Assembly (NCBI GenBank): GCA_001600635.1
Contig: BCKL01000037.1
Location: 30,185-94,184, forward strand
Length of the DNA: 64,000 bases
Origin: Leucosporidium creatinivorum
Lineage: Eukaryota > Basidiomycota > Microbotryomycetes > Leucosporidiales > Leucosporidiaceae
Direction: 5' to 3'
Position 1 is the first letter of the stretch; each line of letters starts with the position of its first letter. Position numbers and translations under genes: made by a program. The notes beneath the pieces are model-generated. The model was not told the origin of the DNA, did not search any database, and worked only from the letters and a program-made list of their open reading frames with translations. Of this stretch, positions 43,576 through 55,435 are shown piece after piece.

Positions 43576-46500
43576 ATGGCCAAGAGCAAGTCTTCAGCCT
43601 CGAGTTCGACTAGGAAGAAGCACGAGAAGAAGGCTGCCAAAGCTGCAGCCAACGGCGACGAACCGCCTCCGCTCCCTCAGCAGCCCGCGCAGCGCGGCCA
43701 AAAGAAGTCAAAGAAGGACCGCTTCGCCCCAAAAGTAAAGACCTACACGCCGCCTCCCCGTCCTCCCAAGGGCGCGCCGGACCCGGTCGATTTGTATCTC
43801 TCAGGAGGAAGCGCCGTCGATGCGGAACTGGTCGTCGTGCTGAGGAAGCTTGGCAAGCGGGACGAGTCAACGATTGGTAAAGGTGTTGAAGGCTTGGAGG
43901 AGTGGATTAAAGCTGTACTGGACGAGGAGCACAAGGCGAGCAAGAGCGGCGAGGAGGATGACGAAGGATGGAAGCTCGAGCTGCGCCGAGATCAGGTGGT
44001 AGAGAGCATGAACGTCTGGGTAAGTCTTTGAATTGCTGCATTACTGCTGCTGTACGACGGCAGATCATCGCCGAGGTCTGACTGACCCGTTTCGCTCACA
44101 ACAGGCCCACCACCTTCCACGGCTCCTGCTGCACCCCAGTCGTCGACTTCGACTCGCGGCGCACACCCTACACACTCTCCTCACGTCCCGTCAGCCTGCA
44201 CCCGATTCTCCTCGCCATTCGTCCCTCCTCGCCGCGACCCGCTCCGCCCTTCTCCTTCCGCAATGGATCGAGAACAGCGAGTACGTCGCCAGCTGGGCCA
44301 TGGGACCCTTCGATGGCGACCGTCAAGTTCGCATTATCGCCAACAGGTCTTGGACCAGCGTTGTCCAGACCGGCGAGGTCTCGGAGGACGCCGAAGCCGA
44401 GGCAGGCATCAACCTTGCCGAGCAGGCTCAACCCATCTTCGGTTTCGCTTTTCAGCACATCCTCGCACCTTCCGTTACGCCTACTCGTGACGAAGAGTCT
44501 GGAGCTGCCGAGGCCGAGGCAGAAGCCGATGCAGCGGCTCTCAAGACCCAATCGCTTCTCCTCCTCTCCTCGCTACTCTCGAGCCTCCCCTCGCCTCTCC
44601 CTCTCGAGCAGGAGACGATCGACCTCTTCGCCTCCGCCGACCTGTGGGATCTCGCCGATCCTCAAGAGCAGCCCAGTGCAGCGCTCAGGAGGGCTCTCTA
44701 CCAGCTTCTAGGCGCTGCTAGCGGACGGAAAGAAGAGACGCTGTTGGAGGATGAAGGGAGCGTCGAGACGATTGCTGCTCGAGTGCTCAAGTCGTGCTGG
44801 GGAGAAGATGAGGGCTGGGCTGGCATTATAGCTTTCCTTCGTCGTGAGTGCCGATCCGTTTCGATCCGTCTGGAGCTGGAAGCTGATTGCTTCCCACTCG
44901 CTCAGGCTACCCTCAAGCCTGGACTCTCGCCGACAACGTCCTCTCTGCCGGTAGCAAGGATCGCGAGGAGGAGGAAGGGTCCGAGGACGAGGATTCGGAG
45001 GACGAGGACGACGAAGATTCGGCGCCAGTCGCATCCAACTCTACGCCCAACGAGCCCTCTTCATCCACCTTCACTCCCTCGCCGACCCTCTCCCTTCTCT
45101 TCCTTCACCTCCAGACCGCCTGCAGCAACCAGCCCGCCTCCTACCCCACCGTCCTCCTCCTCCTCACCACCATCCCAGCGTCGATCCTCCCTCCTCGTAC
45201 CGACGCTCTCTCCCTCCTCTTCGAGACCTTTTGGTCGGCACTGTCTGGCCGCTCGCTTTCATCTGGAACGCCTGGACCGATGGGAGGCAAGGCCGCTTCG
45301 CCGACCGAGGAGTGGGCCACCGCCTTGCTCGAATGCTTGGTGTGGGAGAGTGGAGCGATGAGCAGGGACGGGGTTGAGCAGACGGAGGTCGAGGCGCTGG
45401 TGAAGGAGTGGGTTAGCAGGATGTGGACCGCCTTCCTCGGCACCGAGGAGGGAAGTAAGCCCTCAAAGAGCGTCGCCACGCAGAAGATCGCCCAACAGAT
45501 CGAGGCTACGCTGGCCAAGCTCGCTACTCGGGACAACCCCCTCTTCGAGACCGTCTGGCAACCCATCGCCACCTCTTCCTCCGACCTCTCCGCCTCTTCG
45601 ACCGCCGAGGACAAGCTCGCGTATTCGCTCTCGCCGCTCGCGATTGGCCTTAACGCCCTTGCTTCGTCAAGCAACGAGATCGTCGGTGCCAAGGGACGCG
45701 ATCTCGCTGTGCAGAGCGTCAAGCTGGCCGCGACCGAGATCGTTCAGGCGCAGACCGACGGAGCGAGGACAGCTTCGTTGCTCAAGTTCGCTATGGCCGT
45801 CCGAAATGTTGTCGGAGAAGAGTCTGCAGTCCTCGAGGTGCGTTTCCAACCTCTCTCTCGAGCTCTCAGCTCCCCCTGACTTGTCCTACCCGCAGACTCT
45901 CGACGACTTGAGCAAGTTCCGCCTACCGGTCCTCCTCGCTACTCCCTACACCTCGGCGCTTGCTCTCTCCTTCCTGCAAAGCTACCTTCCCTCCACCTCA
46001 CCATCCTCCCGCGCAGCAATCTGGCTTTCCCTCTTCTCGCCTTCGACTCCTCCCGCCTCGGTCCTTCTGCGTCTCATCAACGCGGTTGGAGGAGGTGCCA
46101 TTTCGACCGACGATCTCCCCTCGGCTGGACTCGAAAGCTGGACGCTTGAGGTCGCTGGGAGGGTGCTCGGTGATGAGCTGCAGTTTGAGGAGGTGGAGGT
46201 CGAGATCTTGCAGCGCCTTATGGTACAGCCTCGTGAGTGCATACTCGTCCCACCAGCCTACTTCACGTTCGCTAACCCTGCCCTGCTCCACAGAACCCTT
46301 CATCCCGCCCACTATCCCCGCTACCCTCCTCTCCATGCTCGCTGTTCGGCTTCCCCCTCTCGCAACGGCCGCGATCGCCGCATCTACTCCTTCCGACCGA
46401 GTCCTCCACTGCCTCGCCGCCCCCGTACGACTCCTCTCGCACTACCTCCAAGTCGGATCCAACGCCGAAGCCGTCCTCGCCCTTCGGCCGGCCGCCTCCT

Positions 46501-49500
46501 CACCTTCTTCAACCGAAGCCTCGCTCCCTCTCGCACTCTTCGAGATTGGCTACGTCCTGCCGAACTGCAGGCTGGAGGATGCGGGCGCCGAGCTGCCGCA
46601 TGAGGCCATCTTCCCGGCGCAGGAGGCGTGGGGTCACCTGGTCGCTGTCGGAGGCGAGGAGCTTCTCAATGATGTCGTGAGGCGGCTGAGCGTCAGCGTC
46701 ACAAGCGTCGATGTTCGGGCAAGCCCTATCGAGCTCGTCTCGACCGCCGCCGACCTTCTCTCGCCATTCCCTTCCATCTCGCTTTCCTCCATCCTCCCGA
46801 CTCAATCGACATTCGACACGCTCCGCTCCACCCTCAACATTCAGCCTCCCGCCGCATCCCTCTCTATCCTCTCCCCTCTCGTCCCGCTCTCGACAGAGGA
46901 CAGCCCAGCAACCTACGCTACAGAAGTCGACGTCGCCGCCCTTCCTCCTTACGCTCGCGCCCTCCTCGCCCTCCTCGAAGTCTCCGCCCGCGCCGACCAC
47001 GCGTGGATTCGCTCCTCCGACAACCTCTGGATCCTCCCTCATGTCCTTCTCCTCGCCGACGTCGCCAGGGACGAGCTCGCCTCGGCTGGCTCCACTCGCG
47101 GATTCTTCGGCCGAGGTATCACCGAGGACGTCCTCACTCGTCTTGTAGGCTCAGCCGATGGATTATCCAGCTACCTTATCTCCTCGGTCGCCAACTCGCT
47201 GCCCGAGACTTGGCACGCCGATGCGATGAAGGTGGTGAGGGCGAAGGAGCCCGTCGCCGGTGAGGACGGTATGGTGCAGGTCTTGGACGGTTTGGCGCGG
47301 AGAGGAAGGTCGCAGGACGATGTGTATGCTAGGAGGGCTTTCAGCACCCTCCTTGGCGCGCTGCTGAGGTACTCGGAGGGCGTACAAGACGCCGAGCGGT
47401 GGCTGGCTTGGGCTCAGAGCTTAACCGAGGGTGAGTTCCTTCTTCTTCCACAATAACTCGTAAGCTGATTTTTTGCTTCGCAGCATCTGACCTCGCCTGC
47501 GCCGTCATCCTTGCCGTCAAGCCCGTCCTTCTCGAGTCGCCTCGCTTCGAGCGCTACCAAAACGAGCTCGCCTCCCTCGTGGCCGGCGTCTCTTCATCGA
47601 CCGCTTCAAGCAAGGGCCTACCTCTCCTTCGCCTTCTCCTCGCTACAACACCGCCTCTCGACGCGCCCATCATCTTCCTTCCTCAGCAGCGGACCATGTT
47701 CCTCATTCAGGCGGTGCAGAGGTGGATAGCTAGCGACGACGACCTCGAGGAGGAGATTCTCGCTAGCGTCGCCGAGTTGTTCCTTCACCTCGCACCTATC
47801 GTACAAGAGCTGAGCGGAAGTCATTGGGAGCTCGTGTTTGATGTGGTCGAGTCGAATCTCGAGGTAAGCGCCGAAGGCTTCTCTTTGACTCCGAGACCTC
47901 GCTGACGTCTCTCACCCACAGACCGCGTCCTGGGATGAGCCAGTCACACTTCCCGCTCTCTACCACTCGTGTCGTCTTCTCTCCCTCGTCAAGGAGCTCG
48001 CTTCAGCCAACTCGGAGCTCAAGGCAACGGCGAGGGCGAGGATTGACAAGTCGCTCGAGCTCGTTCGTGATCTCTTCGTGTCTAGGCCTGGTAAGCTGGA
48101 TCTCGTAGAGCTCCTTCGACGCTGTTTGCTGATCCGATCGACTCGCCTCCAGATTCGCGCGCTCGCAATCAGCCCCGAGTCGTCATCCTCGAGATCATGG
48201 CCAAGCTCATCCGCGACCTACCGCCGAAACTTCTTGCTATGGGCGATTCGTTTGGTCAAGTGGGTGAACATAGCAGACCGAATGCGCCGGCTGACGGCTG
48301 ACCTCTTCCCTCCCTCGCAGCTTCTTCACCTCCTCCGCGATCCCTCGCTCGCTGTTCAGCAGTCGTCTTACGACCTCGTCGTTCGGATCGCCGAGAAGCA
48401 TGTGTCGGATCTCGTCGTCGAAGTCGAACTGCAGACGGACTCGCCGCCAGCCATCGTCTTGCCGCAGGAGCTCATCGAGCTGCTGTCGGCCAAGCTCTCG
48501 CCCGACGTGCTGCATGCTCCCGAGCAATACTCCTCCGTGAGTAGAGTTCGCTCGAGTCCCCGTGATGATATGTTGACCTTGCTCTCGCTCCTAGGCGTCG
48601 ACCTACCTCTTGGCTTGGCTCGTCGCTTTCCGCTTCTTCGAGACTGCTGTGCGTCGCTGGCAGCTTCGTATCGCTGCGCAGTCAGCTAACTTCTTGCTTT
48701 TCGCAGTCGCCTCGCATCAAGTCGGCCTACACCGACCAGCTTCGCCGCGCCGACCTCATCGGCGGCTCCTTCCTTCCCTCCATCTTCGCAATCCTCAATC
48801 TCAGCGACCGCACTCGCGTCGTCGATGTGACACCTTGGGCTGTGAACGAGTTCCATCTCGAGAGTACGTAGATCGCTGTCGTCCACTCGCTGCTGTAGCG
48901 CTGACCCTCGCTCCCTTTCGCAGTGGTCGAAGACCTTTCGTCGACCATCCTCCCCGTCTTCGCCGCATTCATCTACTACCGCGCCCTCCAAGCCCTTCCC
49001 TCCCTCATCCGAGAATGGTGGGAGCGCTGCAAGAACCGCCAGCTTTCGATGTCCGTCTCCAACTTCACCTCCCGCCATTTCTCGCCCGTCCTCATCGCCG
49101 CCGAGCTCGCCCACCTTCGGGACCCCAACGATCCTGCCGGCAAGCAGCTGCGCGACAACGACGACTTTACAGTCAAGGTCGCTGCTGGAGCGAACGAGGT
49201 CAAGGCGGTGTTTGTGGTGGACGAGGAGAGCATGGAGATTGGCGTGCGGTTGCCGGCCGAGTTCCCGCTCGCGCAGGTCGAGGTGAAGGATGTACGGAAG
49301 GTGGGAGTAACGGATAAGCAGTGGAGGGCATGGTTATTGGCGGTGCAGCAGGTTATTACCAATCAGGTGCGTTACATCTTCCGCGCGGTGCTGCTCGGCG
49401 CTGATCTCGACTCTTCGTCCCTCTCCTCCCTCTCCACACCTCCTCCGACCTCGTCTCCTCGCATACAGAACGGACTCATCGCCGACGCCCTCAACATCTT

Positions 49501-49702
49501 CAAGAGCAACGCCGTGGCGCACTTTGAAGGCGTCGAACCGTGTGCGATCTGCTATTCCTCGATTTCCGTCGTGGACCGCTCCCTCGCCAACAAGACCTGC
49601 AAGGTGTGCAGCAACGCCTTCCACGCATCCTGCGTTTATACATGGTTTCAAAAATCGGGCGGCGCGACTTGTCCCCTGTGCAGATCACTTTGGAGCTCGT
49701 AA
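43576..49702 (+). CDS. LTN1: Listerin E3 ubiquitin ligase (ribosome quality control)
   Basis: Large RING ligase that ubiquitinates nascent chains stalled on 60S subunits, with Rqc2. The N-terminus is MAKSKSSASSSTRKKHEKKA, basic as in listerins, then FAPKVKTYTPPPRPPKG. A long helical (HEAT-type) body covers about 44105-48680, with an acidic insert EDEDSEDEDDEDS near 44980-45030. The C-terminal part carries the RWD-like region (LAQVEVKDVRKVGVTDKQWR, WLLAVQQVI) and ends in the listerin RING: CAICYSSI, NKTCKVCSNAFHASCVYTWF, TCPLCRSLWSS then TAA. About eleven introns join in frame; the total of roughly 1,800 residues agrees with the family. The last eleven codons and about 250 bp of 3' flank are duplicated at 60745-60997. 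Confidence 0.93.
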
Positions 49703-49925
49703 AACGGTTTAGATGTGGGAAAAAGCGATTTCCAAGCCTTTCTGTAGGTCAGCAGAGAGCCGCAAGCTACTGGGAGACTCCTGAGATATCTATCTACAAG
49801 TCTGGCGCATCGGTTAATCGTCAAAGTCTACTGTCAGTGAAGAATCGGCCCCCTCGGCGCTCTCTCGTCCTCTCGGCGGAACAGTCTTTGCTGACGACAT
49901 GGGCTCTTCCCATGACCTTCGCCCG
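49667..49925 (+). repeat. Source copy of duplicated LTN1 3' end
   Basis: The last codons of LTN1 (TCPLCRSLWSS, stop) and downstream sequence match the reverse complement of 60745-60997 with scattered substitutions. The match begins abruptly within the RING and fades after about 49925. Confidence 0.85.
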
Positions 49926-50534
49926 CTCGCGCACGCTTTCAGGAACTTGTTTAACACTGGTGCGGGCCGTCGACCGCTCAGGCGAAGACTAGCTATCACT
50001 GTCGATGACGGGAGCTTCGGCGATTCGGCCCACTTCGAAACCTCTGCTGCTGGAGGATCTCAGATGGCTGCGGTGGAGAGCAGCTCCGGAGGTCGGAGGT
50101 GGGACCCTTTTTAACCGTTTCAGTAAGAGAATGACACGGTAGATCGCTCTCTGCTTGCCTGCCGTCGTCTAGCTTCGACAGCCGGGCTCGGCGAAGCCCA
50201 TTCTGCGCCCAGGCGCAAGGAGATATGCAGCAGAGAGGGCTGCGAGGGTATTCAGACGTTTTGGTACCATCAGAGGTCAGCTACAGCTTCCTAATCGTCT
50301 CGGCCCTAGTCTCGAATTGCTCGAACCCTCCTCGCTCGCCGACGAAACTCGAAGGAGAGCAGAGGCGAGCAGCTTGCCTCTCGCCACATTCCTCGCTTGC
50401 TCGCTTTCGACTCGTTACTCAACAAGGAAGCAGCTCGACCAGCTACTGGACTACAGGACCGCTTACCCGCCTGCCCGACTCCGGCGTCCACCGCTTGACC
50501 CTCCGCTCACGAGCTCATCGCCTCGTCTCGAGAT
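49926..50534. other. Spacer between LTN1 and gene I
   Basis: No gene is recognised. A CT-rich leader-like stretch with TACAG words precedes the ATG at 50535 (about 50280-50530). Confidence 0.4.
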
Positions 50535-52541
50535 GCAGGACAGCGACGTCGAGCACCTTCAGACGACGGCGAGGGAGGAGCACAAAGCTATCATCGGAGA
50601 TCTGGATCGAGAGCATGGCCACTCGAACAAGGTGCAGAGCGCCGGCTGCTCTAAGAGTGCCGAGGAGGAAGGACGCGCGAGGACGTTGGTCGAAGGAAGC
50701 GAAGCTGGTGGATCGAGCTCTGAGAGGACGGAATCTGCTGGAGCTATGAGTGCTATTAGTGAGCAAGCCCAGCTGCTCGGAGCAGAGGTCTCCCGCGGCG
50801 AGGAGGACAGCTCGGAGGTGAGTTCAAACCGAGGAGGGCGATGCAGCGCTGCAGGCGGCTCGGCGCTTACTGACTGTACCTATCGTGCTCTTTAACAGCT
50901 CAGCAGCGTGGCCGGGGACGACGAGCTCCCCCCTCCCTCCTCCTCGGCCGACACTCCTTCGCACTCCTTCCCCTCGCCCGGCGACGTCTTCCGCACTAAA
51001 GCCTCCTTCTTCAGCGCCTGTCTACCGCCTCGAGACACCTACGAGTACCCCTTCTATAAGCTCACCAACAACAAGCGAACAATCGCGGTTGCCTGCCGAG
51101 CACGTCAAACGCTCGGTTGTCCTTGGAGGGTAACAGCGGCGCTGGGGGACGACGGCTGGGTAGTAGCGAGTGATGGATCGTTCTTCGAGCACAGGCATGT
51201 CGCGAGAAGGCTGTCAAGCTAGCTGGAAACCGAGGACCGGAAAGCGGAGGTGAGCACCAAGTTTCGGGCGCTCGCACGGTTCTCGGCGATGATCGCTGAT
51301 CTCTGCCAACCCACAGCAGCACCCCAACCAACGTCAATGAGGGCTGCGCTCCCTACAGTGAGACAATCTGACGGCTCTTGTATATCAAGCTACAGTACCT
51401 TCGCTGAGCCTTCCCGGCCGCTTGCAGGAACGCCGAGATGAGCTTGACGCGCTACAGATCATGCAGGACAAGATTGACTTCCCTGGGGAAATTCCTGTAC
51501 GCTCATATTCTCCTCGGCGCATTCTAAGCTCACCTCGAACTCCACAGCCCATCCTCGGCTTCCCCAAGGTCGGCGACCACTTCCCCTCGTTCGAGGCCGC
51601 CTACTACACCCTCCGCAACCTCAGTATCCCGCTAACGGGCGTCGGTATCAGCCCCTTAGGGTGTTCGAGGGTCGCTCGCTGCAACCGCAACCGCACCAGC
51701 TACAGCGCGGCGCGTCGATGCAACTTCAAGATCAAGTTCGCCCTCGATGCCGAGGGGGAGGGCTGTACTGTTTCGGCGGATAGCGGCTTCTCTCATAACC
51801 ACGGAAGGGATAGGAGAATCATTGAAGACCCTCATTGGAGGCCTCGCACGAAGGCAGGAGGCACCTACAACCAAGCCGAGGAGTTCCGCAAAGTGAGCCA
51901 TGCTCGGTCGGGTTGCGATAGCTCCCGTCGTTGACACTCTCCATACCATAGCGACAGGAGCTCATGGGTGGTTCGAGAACCCCCTTTATCAGCACAACGG
52001 CTCTCCCTCGCCCTCCTTCGGGCAACAAAGCGCCGACCTCTTCGCCGTCCCCTCCGCCAGAGCCCAGCCTTAAGCGACCCTCCTCCAACCCAGACCCCTC
52101 GAGCAAGAAGAAACGTCGCATGTCTACCTCGACTCATCTCGAAACCCCTCCTGTCGCAGTGGGATTCTCCAGCTCTTCCGCTCGGCCTTCGACCGCCCGC
52201 TCGAGCTCAACCTTCTCGGCGGCTCCTACCTCTCAGCGCCGTAAGGCTTCCCCCACCGCCACCGCCTTCGCCTGGAGGCTTTCTCACAGCACATCCTCCA
52301 CCCCTTCCCTCGCCAGCTCGCCCTCTTCCTCGCCTCACTCCATCCTTCCCTTGAATCAACCTCGGCGACCCTCTTCGAAGCTGGCGTCACGGACCTTTCG
52401 CTCCTCTTCGCTTTCATCGCGATGGTCGAGCAGAGTCGGGACAAGTTTTTGAGCGAGGTCAAGCTGCCGCTGCTGCATAAGCATCTGCTGAAGAAGGAGT
52501 TGAGGAACGCCGAGCCGAGCTGGAGGGTGGAGATTAGCTGA
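50535..52541 (+). CDS. Family member I: two zinc domains, HGRDRRIIEDP motif, SAM-like C-terminus
   Basis: The start is MQDSDVEHLQTTAREEHKA at 50535. Zinc domain 1 (about 50960-51220) reads SPGDVFRTKASFFSACLPP ... AVACRARQTLGCPWRVTAAL ... GWVVASDGSFFEHRHVARR; an in-frame TAG follows shortly (LSS then stop), before a charged exon end LETEDRKAE. Domain 2 (about 51555-51890) starts with the linker DKIDFPGEIP, then KVGDHFPSFEAAYYTLRN, VARCNRN, RRCNFKIKFALD, SHNHGRDRRIIEDPHWRPR and YNQAEEFRK. A basic linker (SSKKKRRMSTS) precedes the SAM-like end FLASLHPSLESTSATLFEAG ... LPLLHKHLLKKELRNAE. The last joins are uncertain: the linker and the SAM-like end lie in different frames. Decay or draft error is possible. 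Confidence 0.6.
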
Positions 52542-52897
52542 GGAGGATGCGATCGTGGAGGTCGGTCAGGCGAGCGCTGCTCGACTGTGAGAGATAAATT
52601 GTGAAACGATAGCTTGACTCTGTACAGCTCGATGGTGCAGCGGGAGAGAGAAACTGAGTAGGAGCAGCTCCGAAGAGGAGCGAATGGAGTACAAAACAGC
52701 CAAGCGAGGTTGGACCATGGTCTGCTACAGCTGACGACTCTTCTGTAGGGGAGCTTCGGCCAGATGCAAAGACGCCGTTGACCCTGACTGGCCTGGCGGC
52801 GATTCGGGATCTTCGCTCTTGCCTTCCGCCAGATCTGCTCGCTTTTAACGCTTCTCTCGCTGTTTCGTAAAGCAGGAAAGCATACAGCACTACTCGA
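52542..52897. other. Spacer between genes I and J
   Basis: This contains the 3' flank of I and the 5' leader of J. TACAG/CTGTAG words occur at about 52620-52750. No RNA gene or exon is recognised. Confidence 0.4.
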
Positions 52898-55012
52898 ATG
52901 GGATCTACAACCATCGCCCCTACGACCAACGACCCTCTGAACTTCTCGCTCTCGCCTCCCCACTCGCCATCTCATCCCGCTCCCGTCGTCGCTTCGAGCT
53001 CGCCGACTCCGCCTCGGGAAGCTCCAAAGACCTACAATCAGATTCTGGAGGATTCAGAAGCTACTCCGGATGCTCAAACAGCTCTGCAGGGCATCGAGCT
53101 GGACGCTGAGCCCGACTTGCGCCCGAGTGCGGAGGTTGAACCAGTCGAAGGCTTATCGCGAGAGGAAGCAGAGTCGCCCGAGGTCAAAGAGGAGGAGGCT
53201 ACCTTTCCCAAAGCTCGATTGACGCCCATCATCGAGATTTCGCACGACGAGCAGAGTGACGAAGAGCAGGAGGGCTCGGCCGAGGTGAGCAGCTGTTGTG
53301 CGCGCCGAGCGAACTACCGCTGACCTTTTCCTCTTACAAAAGCTCGAAGTAACGCCTATTGTATCGACAACCAAGTCTCGCGCATCGGCTCCCACCGACT
53401 CCACCGCGCTGCTTCCTTCGCCCGGCGACAGCTTCCCCTCCTCGGCGGCCTTCTTTGAGGCCTGTCGCGCAGGTGCTCGCGCTGCGTATGGCAGTACTGC
53501 CTCAAAGTATACGGAGCGCGAGGACTATTTCGCTGTATGCTGCTCGCGTCGAACAGCTCATGTCTGCAAGTTCCGGATCGCCGCCCGCCCGAACGCCGAC
53601 GGCATGTGGGTGGTCACCAGCAGTCCTTACAGACTCGATCATGATCACGGCTTCCTGGAACCTATTGGAGCTCGACGGAAGAGGAGGGTACAGCGACGGA
53701 CCTCTTCGCGCGAGCTAGAGCAAGGTTAGCCTTCTTCTTCGCCTCTGCTCAGGCGAGGTCTTGCGCTGACGTGTGCTCCCATCAACAGATGATACGGAAG
53801 ACAGCGAGAGCGACTCTGAAATCTCGAATGACAAAAAGACTTTGTCACACTCGGAGCAAGAGGTGAGTCGACGTTATTCGACTCGGCTGAACGAAGCTCA
53901 TCCGATCTCTCTCCAGTATCGCCTCGCCTTCCCTGGTCGTATACCAGTGGGTCTNACACCCAACTCCATACTCTACCATATTCGTGCTGACCACGCTTTC
54001 CTGTAGCATCTCACTGGCCTCCCTTCCATCGGCGACCGCTTCGATANCGTCGAACTGCTCCTCCTTCGCCTCAGGCTTGCCATCGTACCGGTCGTGGGCG
54101 TCAACATCTGCAAGCTCGTCCTGGAGGATTGTGTACGCCTTCGCTGTCAGCACGCTACGTCGGCCTCGCCCTGGAAGCGCTGGTCCTGTACATTCGTTGA
54201 CATCGCCGAGCGCGCTGGCGACGGATGGCGAGTCGCTGCAGGTAGCAACTTCGAGCACTCGCATGGCCGCGACCGAAAAATCATACTGGACCCGAAGTGG
54301 AGACCTCGCATTGGAGCACGGTTCTACTATAGCGAGTCGAAGGATCGGAAGAGGGTCAGTCTTTGCACGCCGAAGATATGAAGCGCGATGGCTGACTTGG
54401 CTGTCTCTTTAGCTACAAGAGCTCGAGGCAGAGGCTCAATCTAGCAAGTCAAAGCCTCGCACATCTCGTACCTCAGCCAGAGCTCGCTCCTCGCTCCCTT
54501 CGCCTCCTCCTCGTCGCCTGCGATCCAGCTCCGAGCGCCCCTCCATCGCCAGCTCCTCGTCTTCATCCCGCAAGCACCCCAGCACCCTCAAGAAACCTTT
54601 GCTCACCATCGATTTACCTCGACCGCCCCCTTCTCGCTCTGCCTCCCTCAAGCGTGCGCCTTCAGCTCCCCTCCCCTCGACCTCGGCTCCCGTCTTCAAG
54701 CGGGCCAGAGTCTCAGCTCCTCCTCCCCAGCTCGCCACCCCTCCTCCTTCCCCATCATCCTTCTTTCCGACCCTCAAGACCTTTCTCACCTCCCTTCATC
54801 CTTCCCTTGTCGCCTCGGCACCCTTCCTCGACCTCGGCGGCATCAGAGATCGGTCCTTGCTGGTCGCGTTCCTCGTGTTGGAGGAGAGGACGCTGGAACG
54901 GCTACTGGTGGATATGGAGGTGCCGTTGCTGCAGCGTCATCTGTTGAAAGCGGGAGTGAGGAGATTGCTGAGGGGAGACGGAGGTTCGGCGATGGCTGCA
55001 GGGGGCGCGTAG
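52898..55012 (+). CDS. Family member J: complete two-domain form
   Basis: One of the best-preserved members, with exons joining in frame. The start is MGSTTIAPTTNDPLNFSLSP, followed by an acidic N-terminal region. Zinc domain 1 (about 53420-53670) reads SPGDSFPSSAAFFEACRAGA ... AVCCSRRTAHVCKFRIAARP ... GMWVVTSSPYRLDHDHGF. After acidic exons comes the linker YRLAFPGRIP, a phase-0 intron, then domain 2 (about 54007-54360): LPSIGDRFD, LRCQHATSASPWKRWSCTF, GWRVAAGSNFEHSHGRDRKI, ILDPKWRPR. A Ser/Arg/Pro-rich basic region (about 54420-54760) precedes the SAM-like C-terminus FFPTLKTFLTSLHPSLVASA, IRDRSLLVAFLVLEERTLER, VPLLQRHLLKAGVRRLL. Two N calls lie at about 53955 and 54047. Its 3' third is duplicated in inverted orientation at 63386-64000 (gene M). 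Confidence 0.7.
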
Positions 55013-55435
55013 GGCTGAGGTCGAAGGTGAGGATAGTACGATAGTGTAGAGCTGTTATCGTGGCATATATCCGTGGATCAGTGTCGACTGCAGGCCGGCT
55101 GAGCGACTTCAAGAGCTCCGCGCAGGCAGGTGGGCACCTCGCGCCGAGCAGGCTCTTGTGTGCAGGCAAGCAAGACGTCGAGGGCGGAAAGAGACTTTCG
55201 AGTATCTCGGAAAGCGAGTTGTAGCTCTCTCGAGCTCTTTCACCATATTCCGCTCTTCTCGAGAACAGCGAGGTTCGGCTCGCTCGCAGGTTGCCCTCTC
55301 CCACAATCCTTCGTCGTCTTCTCGTCTCTCCGCCTCCGCCAGAGCAGCACATATTGGATTATAGCTCTCACCCGCTGTTCCAGGTCCCCCAGCTCTACCT
55401 CAGTGTCGACCCGCCCCTCAAAAGCTACGACTGGA
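55013..55435. promoter_or_regulatory. Duplicated spacer upstream of gene K
   Basis: This spacer is nearly the same as 62963-63385 on the opposite strand. Conservation extends through the 3' flank of J and the leader of K, so K and L probably share their promoter sequence. No RNA gene is recognised. Confidence 0.55.

Noticed and set aside
33865-51250. Reassignment of TAG to an amino acid, suggested by in-frame TAGs in the DUF7918 gene and gene I
   Set aside because: TAG ends other clean genes at the expected family position, for example the GT15 and MYND genes, so it works as a stop here.
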